This document shows, piece after piece, positions 1-9,664 of a stretch of 64,000 nt of DNA (within the stretch, counting starts at the first letter, position 1; every line of letters starts with the position of its first letter). The notes under the pieces are model-generated. The model was not told the DNA's origin, did not search any database, and saw nothing but the letters and a program-made list of their open reading frames with translations. Source of the DNA: ChocPot-Mid sp043804925 (GTDB lineage Bacteria > Bacteroidota > Ignavibacteria > Kapaibacteriales > UBA2268); assembly GCA_043804925.1 (NCBI GenBank), contig JAZDIP010000044.1, positions 1 to 64,000 on the forward strand. The letters run 5' to 3'. The position numbers and the translations under genes were made by a program.

Positions 1-1016
<1,016 letters not shown>

Positions 1017-1196
1017 TAAATATTTTTAGGATGTTATGCTAAATCTTGAACTTCTTCACTACTTGGTCATACAAACAACCATGTTTGGTTCTTCCAAACC
1101 GCTTCATTTACGTTCTTTGTAATTTTAAGTTTTAAATTCTAAGTTCTAATATTTAATTTAAAATTTAGAATTAAAAATTTAAAATTTTTAAAAATT
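1017..1196 (+). other. 23S-5S spacer with AT-rich filler repeat
   Basis: About 180 bp between 23S and 5S. It holds a short hairpin around 1084-1101 (TTTGGTT / AACC arms) and, from about 1124 to 1196, an imperfect TTTTAAATTT/AAATTTAAAA low-complexity stretch. The same type of sequence recurs at 10388-10415 and 18733-18770, so it is a dispersed filler sequence rather than something specific to the rRNA operon. No tRNA is present. Confidence 0.6.
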
Positions 1197-1314
<118 letters not shown>

Positions 1315-1327
1315 TAATCTTAAAAAA

Positions 1328-1360
1328 AATCCGTTGATTGCATCAACGGATTTTTTTTTT
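1328..1360 (+). terminator. Intrinsic terminator of the rRNA operon
   Basis: Stem CCGTTGA (1331-1337) / TCAACGG (1343-1349) with loop TTGCA, preceded by a run of A and followed by ten T (1351-1360). It sits 14 nt after the 5S gene. Confidence 0.92.
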
Positions 1361-1483
1361 AATGGATAATGAATAATTGACAATTGAAAAATTATGATTA
1401 ATCCGTTTATGTTACCCCAAACAGATTTTAAAAAATTAGTATTTTCTACTACAAAAAAATCACAGTTTCTACTATTGCAGAAT

Positions 1484-1495
1484 CCCCCCCCCCCC
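1484..1495 (+). repeat. Homopolymeric C12 tract
   Basis: Twelve consecutive C in a very AT-rich, non-coding stretch between the rRNA terminator and the secreted-protein gene starting at 1638. It lies 142 bp upstream of that start codon. Such tracts are prone to slipped-strand length change. Confidence 0.9.
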
Positions 1496-1637
1496 ATCAT
1501 AATTTTGCAAAAGATTATAAATATATTTTTCGTAATACGATAAAAATAAATTGATATAGATTCATCAATATTCTGATGAAAAAAAGGGTATAATTTTTAA
1601 ATAATAAATGTTTAAATCACATTTTTGTAGGTGTATT

Positions 1638-2774
1638 ATGAAAAAAATTTATAAGTTATTGCTTATAGTAATCTTGATATTCAATTCACAGAATATTTTA
1701 TCACAAAATGAGAGTGGACAAAGAAATCTTGATTCCACAAATTTTAGATATTTTAGAAGTTGGCTCGATTCATCAACTTATCTATACCAGGTGCAATACC
1801 CGATAATAAGAAACATACCGCCATTATCAACCAATATGCCGTATGATATTATGATTGGCTACATTTATTTTGATAGCTTAATGAAATATCCTGACGTCAG
1901 ACAAGTGGATAGTTTGATATTTACATGGCAAACAATGAACGATACATTGTCTTATGCTTTAAAGTACTTGTATATGCTCATCGATTATAATCCGATAATA
2001 TTTTCTCAATATGCGATTGAAACGAGAATGAATCGAAAAACAACAAATGAACTAATGTGGAAACATAGTTATGATAGTTCATTTGTACTGCAAGAATTTG
2101 GAAGATACACTGAAAATGTAAGAGAAATTGTTATTTCGCTATGCAACAGGGTTTATAAACTGACGAAAAATGGAATAATAAACCAAAATTATACTAAGGA
2201 TGCATTTTGGGCGGCTGTGGAATCGGATTATATTTTGAAAATTAAAGTGCTAAATATTGATTCAGCGTTAGATATAAATTCTTCTTATGGTGATAAACGT
2301 TATAATGTTACTGCAGAAGTTCTGGATACTATAAAAGGAAAAGTGTTTAAATCTATTGATGTTCAACCAACAGTAAATACGGTCAAAGGAGATAAAGTAC
2401 AAAATTCGATAAATCCATTAATACATTTTCAATACACGCCAAGGAATTACAATGAATACGGTTATAAGCCTAAAAAGGATTATCTGGACCCAATCAGGGA
2501 TTCAGCATTTGTAAATCCTGACGGTAGTTTTAAAATGGAACTAAATCAAGAAGCCGTCATTTTTTTAAGACATCATAACCACAAATTCGATAATGAATAC
2601 GATTACTTTGATTTAAGTTTAGAGCCATATTGCTCTAATAATGCATTACCGATAATCGATGGCAAGGTTAGAGATGTAAATAATTTTTGGTCGGAACAAT
2701 TGTATTTGGATTACCCGATATGGAAGGCAAAATACGAAGAAATAAAAAATAGAATCCTGGACAGAATTTATTAA
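1638..2774 (+). CDS. Secreted protein of unknown function
   Basis: A 378-residue protein whose family I do not recognise. It begins with a clear signal peptide (MKKIYKLLLIVILIF, ending near NILSQ), so it is exported to the periplasm or beyond. An in-frame start ten codons upstream (1608) would put charged and Cys residues before the signal, so 1638 is preferred. No T9SS sorting domain is present; the chain ends in a charged helix-like segment. A central stretch (about residues 205-245) alternates in a beta-strand pattern with a 'DTIKGK' turn, but I would not assign a domain from this. It is 25 bp upstream of the secreted metalloprotease gene, so the two are probably co-transcribed. Both lie between the intact 5S gene and its partial duplicate. 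Confidence 0.7.
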   Translation: MKKIYKLLLIVILIFNSQNILSQNESGQRNLDSTNFRYFRSWLDSSTYLYQVQYPIIRNIPPLSTNMPYDIMIGYIYFDSLMKYPDVRQVDSLIFTWQTMNDTLSYALKYLYMLIDYNPIIFSQYAIETRMNRKTTNELMWKHSYDSSFVLQEFGRYTENVREIVISLCNRVYKLTKNGIINQNYTKDAFWAAVESDYILKIKVLNIDSALDINSSYGDKRYNVTAEVLDTIKGKVFKSIDVQPTVNTVKGDKVQNSINPLIHFQYTPRNYNEYGYKPKKDYLDPIRDSAFVNPDGSFKMELNQEAVIFLRHHNHKFDNEYDYFDLSLEPYCSNNALPIIDGKVRDVNNFWSEQLYLDYPIWKAKYEEIKNRILDRIY

Positions 2775-2799
2775 TTACTATTAAAAAACGGGTAATAAT

Positions 2800-4023
2800 A
2801 TGAAAACAACATTATTTTTTTGTTATATTATTCTAATATACATTTTCTCTTATCAGTATTCAATATCTCAGGTCGGACCTAATTGGACAATTGATTGTGA
2901 TAATGCATGTATCAATAATGAGTATGGTTATTATTTTTGTAAGATCGAGAATGGTAAGCCTAAAAAAGTATTCAAATGTACGGCAGATCCTCATAACGAG
3001 CCTGGGTTGACATTAATGATGCCATCCTTATCTGGGTTTCAAGATGGCTTTTGCTTCAATTATGTAGGGAACTATACTGCATTAGGAGGTGATGGTATAA
3101 TATCAGTAAAACCAAATGGCGAATATAAATTTATTTTTGTCCCAGATAAAATAAGCGATTATATTATTAAGGCAATGAAAAAATGGTATGATTGCTGTAA
3201 TTCCCATCGGCAGGAAGGACAGGATAAATTTCAATATATAAATCCTGCAAATAATTGTTGTATAAATATTAGATGGTCTAACTATGATGAAGCAAATAGA
3301 TTTTTAATTCCTGATTATACAAATCCCGATTATAAATATTATATAGCTTTAACTTATGCAGCTGTAGCTTATACTTCAGATAATTGTAATAGTCTAAACT
3401 GTGCAAAACAGGAAATTGTATTAAATCAAATTGACGATTGGATTAATGACCCTGGTCCTGGTGGATGGCCACAAAGATTTTATTATATGGATGAAAAACC
3501 AAGTCAGTCAACTATAAATAAAAACAATTTAATTTATTATTCTTTTTATAGTGTTTTATTGCATGAAATTGGACATTGGTTCGGAATCCCCGATGAAGAT
3601 GATATTGAATCCTGCAGTTTTTGGAATTTATACAGTGGAACAATGAAAGGTGAAATATATGCTTGGGAAGACAGAGACCTTTCAGAGGACGATTGCTGTA
3701 TGTTTTCGAAGTTATATTGTTGTACGCAGTCGATGGTAAAAGTCGAAGAATTGTGTAACGAAGATAATTTGAATTTTAGGTTCACGATATTTCCTAATCC
3801 GTTATTCGAAAATACAGTAAATGTTAAGCTTGATGATATTAAATTAGGAGAAAAGTTTTTATTAAATATTTATGATAATCAGGGTAATCAAGTTTTTACT
3901 AAATCATTTAATAATGCTAAATTCAATCTATTTGAAGTTAATAAATTATCAAATGATATTTATTTTGTTGAAATTATATATAAAAATAAAAAATATGTAA
4001 AAAAAATAGCCCTGATAAAATAA
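2800..4023 (+). CDS. Secreted metzincin-like zinc protease with T9SS sorting domain
   Basis: A 407-residue exported protein with an N-terminal signal peptide ending near 'YSISQ'. The catalytic region holds HEIGHWFGIPD at residues 255-265, the HExxHxxGxxD form of the metzincin zinc site with Asp in the third ligand position. It is followed by a candidate Met-turn (SGTMKGE) and an 'R-LSEDD....LY' segment typical of matrixin-type proteases. Many Cys residues (several CC pairs) suggest disulfides in the mature enzyme. The last ~80 residues form a T9SS type A sorting domain (IFPNP ... DIYFVEIIY ... KKIALIK), so the protein is predicted to be secreted or surface-attached. The substrate cannot be read from sequence. 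It follows the 1638 gene after 25 bp. The snapalysin (M7) family is an alternative assignment because it also uses Asp. Confidence 0.85.
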   Translation: MKTTLFFCYIILIYIFSYQYSISQVGPNWTIDCDNACINNEYGYYFCKIENGKPKKVFKCTADPHNEPGLTLMMPSLSGFQDGFCFNYVGNYTALGGDGIISVKPNGEYKFIFVPDKISDYIIKAMKKWYDCCNSHRQEGQDKFQYINPANNCCINIRWSNYDEANRFLIPDYTNPDYKYYIALTYAAVAYTSDNCNSLNCAKQEIVLNQIDDWINDPGPGGWPQRFYYMDEKPSQSTINKNNLIYYSFYSVLLHEIGHWFGIPDEDDIESCSFWNLYSGTMKGEIYAWEDRDLSEDDCCMFSKLYCCTQSMVKVEELCNEDNLNFRFTIFPNPLFENTVNVKLDDIKLGEKFLLNIYDNQGNQVFTKSFNNAKFNLFEVNKLSNDIYFVEIIYKNKKYVKKIALIK

Positions 4024-4077
4024 TAATTTGGTAAAAGTTCTGATTAACATGGATATCGAACATTTGAGTAGGGATTT

Positions 4078-4139
4078 AGCCCTGCCGAGCTGATGGTACT
4101 GCTCGGTTACCCGTGTGGAAGAGTAAGTCGCTGCCAAGC
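4078..4139 (+). pseudogene. Partial duplicate of 5S rRNA (3' half)
   Basis: The 62 bases starting AGCCCTGCCGAG match the 3' half of the intact 5S gene (1253-1314) with one substitution (GTGTGGGAG became GTGTGGAAG). The 5' half is absent; the upstream bases 4024-4077 are unrelated. Homology continues past the 5S end through the terminator and, with more changes, to about 4257. It cannot fold as a full 5S rRNA. Confidence 0.93.
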
Positions 4140-4152
4140 TAATCTTAAAAAA

Positions 4153-4184
4153 AATCCGTTGATTGCATTAACGGATTTTTTTTT
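4153..4184 (+). terminator. Duplicated rRNA-type terminator
   Basis: A copy of the 1328-1360 terminator. Stem CCGTTGA (4156-4162) / TTAACGG (4168-4174) has one C-to-T change that turns a G-C pair into G-U, followed by nine T. It can now terminate the two-gene unit 1638-4023. A further degenerate look-alike (AATCC ... GGATTTTTTTT, 4218-4256) follows. Confidence 0.8.
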
Positions 4185-4433
4185 ATGGATAATTGACAAT
4201 TGATAATGGAAAATTATAAAAAATCCTTTTGTGTAACAATGAACGGATTTTTTTTGTTTCATAAGAGTCCATTGAAACGAAAATTTTAAAAATATTAAAA
4301 TAAATTTATTGATTTTTGAAACATTTTTTCGATTTTTGTGTTATTATTATAATAATAATGCCAAAGATATTTGAAATGGGTATTTTTTTATGAAATGTTT
4401 TTCAATTTATCTACTACTCGAAGGAGAAATGTG

Positions 4434-6686
4434 ATGCAAGCTCGCTACTTTACATCAATTGTTATTCTGTTTTTTTTATTGTTAACAACAAGCTTTGGCA
4501 ATTGGCAGAAATATGTTTATGATACCAGTTATGTTTCATTCAATTCGATTGCCATAAGTTCGGATAATGCAGTTTTGGCTGTCGGAGATTACGGTAAATT
4601 TGCCCGTTCAACTGATAAGGGTTCTTCATGGTATTATTCAAAGCTCGAAACAAAAAATGATTTGAATTTTGTATGTTCTATAAATGTAAACTCATTCTTA
4701 GTTCTTGACGAACAAAATTATGTGTATATTACTGAAGATAAGGGTTTGAGTTGGGTTTTATCGGATGAAAAATTTTCTGAAAAAATCAACAATATTAAAT
4801 TCAACGATAAATTTGGTATAGCTGTAAGTAGTTCAGGTTCCATATATAAATCCACCAATAAGGGTAAATCTTGGGATTTATTACATAAATATTTGGAAGG
4901 TCAATTGTATGATATTGACTTTTCGGCGAGCAATGATATTTACATATCTAGTAATGCAATTTTAAAATCAACTAATGAAGGTTATAATTGGGAAATCATT
5001 AATACAGGTTATACCGCTTACTATAAAAAAATTAAAGTTTTAGACAGCATCATATATCTAATTGATAATAAGCTGAAATACTATGTTTACAACGAGAACT
5101 CGAAAACCTGTGATTGCTACAGCATAGTTAAAAATTACGAAAAGCAATATGGCAATCCCCAAATTATCAACTTCACACAATTTATAAGAGAAAGGGCTGT
5201 TGTTAAAGTTAACGATTTCGCTGGACCTTGTACAGTTCAAATGAATGAATACTCTACAACTGATGGCGGTAAGAGTTGGATTGAAACAGATAGAATTGGT
5301 GATGACGGAGCATCAGATGTTGTTTCTATGAGTATTCTGAACAGTGAATTTGGCATTTCAGCAAATTCATCGGGTCAAATTTATAAAGTTAGATTAATAA
5401 GTAATATAACATATACGTATAATCAGTTAACATCACCATTTACTTTAAATTTATTGGGAATTGACTGTGCAACCGAGAATCAATTAGCTATTGTCGGGTT
5501 GGGTGGTTTGAGTTTGTATTTTCTTATTAGCTTTGACGGTGGACAGTCCTGGAACCAAAAAAGATTTAACATTGATGCAATCTTTAAAAACGATTTACCT
5601 CTCTCTAATTTAGAAGACATTGCTTATACCGAAGATTACACCCTATTTTTACTTTCGAACGATATGAAAATGATAGAAATTGATTCTGTAACTACACAAA
5701 TTATCGGCATAGGTAAACTACATAAGACCACTGATATGGGAGAGACATTTTTAAAATATGAAAATACTTGTGAGGATGGATATATGAATATAGAAATGTT
5801 TGACAATAACAATGGTTATATTCGTGAGACATCTAATAAAATAAAGTTTACTACAAATGCAGGTGAGTCATGGGATTCCATACAAATACCTGAAAAAGCA
5901 GCTTCTATAGTAGAAATATTTTCGCTAAGACCGGGGAATTATTTTGTCGAAACATACAACTCCACAGTTATTGAAAATCGAAATAAAATGTTTGTTACTT
6001 ATGATAACGGAGAATTCTGGTATGAATTGACAAACGATATTTTCAGGAATTTCATAAATTATGTATTTATGGATGAAAATATTGGTTTAGCTGTGGGTCG
6101 CTATTTGATTTTGGATTATCCAAAAACTTATGGTGATTGTATTTACAAAACCGAAGATGCCGGGCAAACATGGAAAGAATGTTATGTTTCTGAATTATAC
6201 AATCATTTTCTTGGAATCACTTTTACTGATTTGTATCGGGGTTTTGCTTATACCCAAAAAAATATTTTGTTTACAACAGATGCCGGGAATACTTGGTCGA
6301 ATATGGAACTTGATGAAATGGGTGAAAATGAAAAAATTGTGAAAATTCTTTATCCTTCGCTAAACAAGGCAATCTGTATAACAAACAACAATATATTTAT
6401 TAATAATGATATTGTTACCGGGATTGAGGTAGTCAATCCCGCTTCTGATGAATTTTCAATATTTCCAAATCCATCGGATGGCATTATAAATATCTTTATT
6501 TATGAATCTAGTGATTCATATTCTCACATAGAAATATATGATATTTTTGGGAAAATCCGTTTCAGATATCATCAGTATGGTAATCATAGTAAATACAATT
6601 TATCATTTTTAGAAAATGGATTGTATTTCATCAGTATTAAATTTAAGGATAAAATTATTGTTAAACCAGTAACAATAATTAAGTAG
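4434..6686 (+). CDS. Secreted Ycf48/BNR-type beta-propeller protein with T9SS sorting domain
   Basis: A 750-residue exported protein. The start at 4434 is chosen because AAGGAG lies 7 nt upstream (4421-4426) and it begins a signal peptide ending near 'TTSFG'; the longer frame from 4371 adds an unlikely leader, and GTG at 4431 is a close alternative. The body contains repeated propeller-blade signatures of the sortilin/BNR/Ycf48 type: TDKGSSW, TNKGKSW, TTDGGKSW, TTNAGESW, TEDAGQTW, TTDAGNTW. The last ~75 residues are a type A T9SS sorting domain (IFPNPSDG ... ENGLYFISIKF). No catalytic residues are evident; the family is usually structural or binding. It is probably monocistronic, with a 5S fragment and terminator before it and repeats after it. 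Confidence 0.85.
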   Translation: MQARYFTSIVILFFLLLTTSFGNWQKYVYDTSYVSFNSIAISSDNAVLAVGDYGKFARSTDKGSSWYYSKLETKNDLNFVCSINVNSFLVLDEQNYVYITEDKGLSWVLSDEKFSEKINNIKFNDKFGIAVSSSGSIYKSTNKGKSWDLLHKYLEGQLYDIDFSASNDIYISSNAILKSTNEGYNWEIINTGYTAYYKKIKVLDSIIYLIDNKLKYYVYNENSKTCDCYSIVKNYEKQYGNPQIINFTQFIRERAVVKVNDFAGPCTVQMNEYSTTDGGKSWIETDRIGDDGASDVVSMSILNSEFGISANSSGQIYKVRLISNITYTYNQLTSPFTLNLLGIDCATENQLAIVGLGGLSLYFLISFDGGQSWNQKRFNIDAIFKNDLPLSNLEDIAYTEDYTLFLLSNDMKMIEIDSVTTQIIGIGKLHKTTDMGETFLKYENTCEDGYMNIEMFDNNNGYIRETSNKIKFTTNAGESWDSIQIPEKAASIVEIFSLRPGNYFVETYNSTVIENRNKMFVTYDNGEFWYELTNDIFRNFINYVFMDENIGLAVGRYLILDYPKTYGDCIYKTEDAGQTWKECYVSELYNHFLGITFTDLYRGFAYTQKNILFTTDAGNTWSNMELDEMGENEKIVKILYPSLNKAICITNNNIFINNDIVTGIEVVNPASDEFSIFPNPSDGIINIFIYESSDSYSHIEIYDIFGKIRFRYHQYGNHSKYNLSFLENGLYFISIKFKDKIIVKPVTIIK

Positions 6687-7387
6687 AAAAATTTTGATGA
6701 ATTAGATTGATATCAATATGTGTTTAATCAACTAAACTTCCAGTTCTGTCAGTTGTTACAACTGACAGCAAAACTCCTTTGTACCATAGAGCTATCCACG
6801 ACTTTTACTAGCCACGACTTTCAAGTCGTGGACAAAGGAAGACCCCACCATTGGACTTCAGTCCAAAAATCACATTAATCCCAAAAATCCCAGTTCCAAC
6901 AAAAAAAATCAGCGAAATCAGTTTAATCAGCTAAATCAACGGTTCAGACATTGATTTCCGTTTCACGTTTCCTTGTTTCGCTGTTTCACGAAACAAAATA
7001 AAAATCCTTTTAAAATAATTTCCATTACGTTAGCTTTTCAATGTATAATTTCGTCCGTATCGTTCTTTGAAATTAATTGTTCGGTAAATTCTCTGTGGAA
7101 CTCTGTGAATCCTCTGTGTATCTCTGTGTAACTGTCTTTGTTTTTACGTTTCGCGTTTCACGTTTTACGAAAGATTCTGTCTTCAGACTTCTGACTTCTT
7201 TATTCTGCTTTTTGCTTTAAGCTTTTTGCTAAATTGCGGTGAAATTGGTGAAACTAATTTTTTCAAACTTGATAATTCCTTGATTGATAACGAATTACAA
7301 AATCACTAAATTTCACCTCTCTGTGAAAAAAATGCATCCCAACGAAGCAATTAAAAAAATAGAAAGTAAGAAAGCCAGAAAATAGAA
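6687..7387. repeat. Gene-free block of palindromes and filler repeats
   Basis: No plausible gene in about 700 bp. It holds three unrelated perfect inverted repeats: CTGTCAGTTGT/ACAACTGACAG (6746-6768), CCACGACTT/AAGTCGTGG (6812-6831) and TTGGACT/AGTCCAA (6851-6866). Then come low-complexity strings of kinds that recur in the window: CACGTTTC / GTTTCACG motifs (6959-6993, 7147-7170), CTCTGTG repeats (7091-7130) and CTTCTGAC-type strings (7177-7200). A related fragment of the first palindrome (CAGTTGTTACAACCTG) is seen at 26621-26636. The block looks like an accumulation site for short dispersed repeats. Confidence 0.75.
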
Positions 7388-7388
7388 A

Positions 7389-7427
7389 ATGGTTATCTAC
7401 ACCTGCTTTCACGGGAATGATAACCAT
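7389..7427 (-). terminator. Hairpin terminator after the zinc-ribbon gene
   Basis: Inverted repeat ATGGTTATC (7389-7397) / GATAACCAT (7419-7427) with a 21-nt loop, 15 bp beyond the stop of the minus-strand gene. Reading on the minus strand it is followed by TTTTCTATTTTC, a weak U-rich tail. Confidence 0.55.
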
Positions 7428-7442
7428 TTGTTCTTGAGTTTT

Positions 7443-8177
7443 TTATCCTAAAATATCATCATCAATCATTATTTCTTCGGGATATAAAATCCTGCCGCAT
7501 TGTTCGCAATGAAATAAAGTATCGAGATTATTCCTTATCTCGACAATTTTTTGAGGCGGAACAGAACTGAAACAACCCGAGCAACTGTTCTTTCTGACAC
7601 GGACAACGGCATCGTGAGAATGAGTACGAATTCTTTGATATTCCTTGATATTCTCTTTTTTAACTTTGTTGAAATACTTGGTACGAACTTTATACAAAAC
7701 CTTAACTTCTTCGTTTTGTTCGCTGGAGATTTTTTCCAATTCAGTAGCTTTCTCTTTAAGTTCAGCTTCTGCTTCCTTGGCATCTAATCTTTGCTGTTCG
7801 AGAGTTTTAAGCATATTTTCTTCTTTTATTCCCGAAACCCTGATTTCATCTATTAGGATATTATGATTAGAGCGGGTCTGTTCGATTTCTTTTGTAATTG
7901 CATCAAATTCTTTATTGTTTCTAACTAGGAATTGTTTTTTGGAAAGTTTTTCCTCTTTGTCTTTTAATTCTTTGATTGTACCTTTGGAATCTTTAACGAA
8001 TTTGCGAAGTTCCTTGAGCATTTTTTCGGATTCTTCCACGATTGAATTCAATTCATTTGACCTATGTTTCATGCGTTTGACCTTGCCGGGCAAATCACCA
8101 AATTCTTCTTGGTATTCATCAAGTAATGAATCAATATATGCCAGACATGCTAAGTAATATATTTGTGTTTTTTCCAT
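7443..8177 (-). CDS. Coiled-coil C4-type zinc-ribbon protein (CT398/HP0958-like)
   Basis: A 244-residue cytoplasmic protein. Residues ~15-185 are a long charged coiled coil rich in Lys and Glu. The C-terminal ~45 residues form a zinc ribbon with two CxxC pairs (SCSGCF and HCEQCG). This is the architecture of the family represented by Chlamydia CT398 and Helicobacter HP0958/FlgZ, whose members act as RNA- or protein-binding hubs; the function here is unknown. The conserved 'VRNNKEFDAITKEI' segment supports the family. It is downstream of and 5 bp from the Nif3-like gene, a pairing commonly seen for these families. Confidence 0.88.
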   Translation of the reverse strand: MEKTQIYYLACLAYIDSLLDEYQEEFGDLPGKVKRMKHRSNELNSIVEESEKMLKELRKFVKDSKGTIKELKDKEEKLSKKQFLVRNNKEFDAITKEIEQTRSNHNILIDEIRVSGIKEENMLKTLEQQRLDAKEAEAELKEKATELEKISSEQNEEVKVLYKVRTKYFNKVKKENIKEYQRIRTHSHDAVVRVRKNSCSGCFSSVPPQKIVEIRNNLDTLFHCEQCGRILYPEEIMIDDDILG

Positions 8178-8182
8178 CTATT

Positions 8183-9037
8183 TTATACCACCATCATATT
8201 ATGTAATAAATTATTTTTTTGCAATGAATTGTACTTTTCGGTATCCGGATAATATTTAACCGGATTAGTTACTGTCTTAGAAACATTAATAGTTGAATAA
8301 TCGTTTTTATTCAGTGTGCTTTTGAAAAATCTTGCGATAGCTTCAGGAACAAATTGTTCCATTTCGTAATGTCCCGGGTCAATCAACATCATTTTTCCTT
8401 CAACTTCGTGAAATCTGTGATATGTTATATCAGCAGTGATAAAAGCATCGGCACCTGATTGCAAAGCATCATTCAAAAACGAAGTACCGCTGCCCGCGAC
8501 GATTGCAACTTTTCGGATTGATTTAATATTTTTTACTGTCGAAAACCTAATTGGAGATTTACAGATTTTGTGAAGCTGTTGAATAAGTTCTTCGGGAGAT
8601 AATTTCTTTTTTGGTTTAGCTATAACACCCATGCCCCTGTCTTTGAAATTACCATCAGGTTTAAGAAAATCAAGAACATCCAAATCAAGCTTTTGTGCTA
8701 AAATATAGCTTGTACCTTCGAAAAAGCAATCGAAATTTGTATGAATAGATATAAGAGAAATTGATTTTCTGATTAATTCGGAACATAATGCCGGAACTCT
8801 GTCGTTGTCGTTTAAGCTCTCTAAAGGATTATAAATTAAAGGATGAAAAGTAATAATGGAATCACATTTCAGTTTACCGGCTTCCTTCAGCACTGCATCA
8901 TTAACTTCCAAAGCAATAAGTAGGTCTTCAACTTTCTTTCTACTTGCCTGGACCTGCAGTCCAATTTTATCTTCATCCATTGCTGAAGCTGCCGGAAAAT
9001 TATCTTCGATTATATTGAGCAGCTTTTCTAAAAGCAT
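8183..9037 (-). CDS. Nif3-like dinuclear metal centre protein (DUF34/YbgI/YqfO family)
   Basis: A 284-residue cytoplasmic protein matching the Nif3/YbgI family (often annotated GTP cyclohydrolase I type 2 homologue, though the physiological reaction is unsettled). Metal-site motifs are visible: FHPLIYNP near residue 65, IHTNFD near residue 98, and DPGHYEMEQ in the C-terminal part, with the glycine-rich VAIVAGSGTSF and 'DAFITADITYH' segments between. Length fits the short form without the inserted PII-like domain. It is the first gene of a two-gene unit with the zinc-ribbon gene. The 297-bp region upstream (to 9334) is a divergent promoter region shared with the arsR-type gene. Confidence 0.93.
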   Translation of the reverse strand: MLLEKLLNIIEDNFPAASAMDEDKIGLQVQASRKKVEDLLIALEVNDAVLKEAGKLKCDSIITFHPLIYNPLESLNDNDRVPALCSELIRKSISLISIHTNFDCFFEGTSYILAQKLDLDVLDFLKPDGNFKDRGMGVIAKPKKKLSPEELIQQLHKICKSPIRFSTVKNIKSIRKVAIVAGSGTSFLNDALQSGADAFITADITYHRFHEVEGKMMLIDPGHYEMEQFVPEAIARFFKSTLNKNDYSTINVSKTVTNPVKYYPDTEKYNSLQKNNLLHNMMVV

Positions 9038-9334
9038 TTTAATTCATGAAAAATCTCTTTTTTCAATAAAAACGTAACAATCTTAAAATATTTTAATTTA
9101 TCATATTTAGAACAACAAAATTACGAATATTTACCGGATTAAACAATTTTGGATGATAATTTAATCAATAAAACCCCGAAAAAAGTTCAATAAATTTAAA
9201 AATGACTTGTATTTATTAACTTATTCTCATATAATAAAAAAATACTCTGATTACAGAAATGAAAATAAATTTTGTACCTCAATAAAAATCGTTAAATTGC
9301 TAAATTAATTATTTTACATTTTGTTAACAGCTAA

Positions 9335-9664
9335 ATGGACAATAGCAAAGGATTTACAAACAAGGACTTGGAGCAATTAGCTCTGAGGTTTAAAATCTTG
9401 TCGGAACCATCAAGATTGAAAATTTTACGTTCGATGTTTAATGGTGAAAAATGTGTTTATGAAATCACCACTTCTACGAAGTTGATGCAGGCAAATGTTT
9501 CCAAGCAATTGAAAATACTCGTGCAAAATGGAATAGTGAAATGCAGACCGAGCGGTTTGCAAAGGTATTATCACATTATAGATAAAAAAGTAATCTGGAT
9601 TTGTAGACAATTGTGCCAATCCCGGCATAAAATGCCGGACTCCACTAATGATAAATTTGATTAA
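9335..9664 (+). CDS. ArsR-type winged-helix transcriptional regulator
   Basis: A 109-residue DNA-binding protein. The ArsR/SmtB fold is visible: 'ALRFKILSEPSRLKILRSM' (helices 1-2), 'CVYEITTSTKLMQANVSKQLKIL' (HTH with recognition helix) and the wing 'GIVKCRPSGLQRYYHI'. One Cys lies before the HTH and others in the C-terminal tail (WICRQLCQ), but the classical ELCVC metal site of ArsR/SmtB is absent, so the ligand is unknown. Its stop overlaps the start of the acyltransferase gene by 17 bp, so the two are translationally coupled. No clear Shine-Dalgarno sequence precedes the ATG. Confidence 0.9.
   Translation: MDNSKGFTNKDLEQLALRFKILSEPSRLKILRSMFNGEKCVYEITTSTKLMQANVSKQLKILVQNGIVKCRPSGLQRYYHIIDKKVIWICRQLCQSRHKMPDSTNDKFD

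Noticed and set aside
1017..1196. tRNA gene in the rRNA operon spacer
   Set aside because: No cloverleaf or TTCGAATCC-type T-arm was found in this spacer or after 5S.
3949..4137. Minus-strand 62-codon frame across the 5S duplicate
   Set aside because: It is an rRNA-derived sequence read on the opposite strand and lacks protein features.
4371..4433. Longer N-terminus for the 4434 propeller gene
   Set aside because: AAGGAG and the signal peptide both point to the start at 4434.
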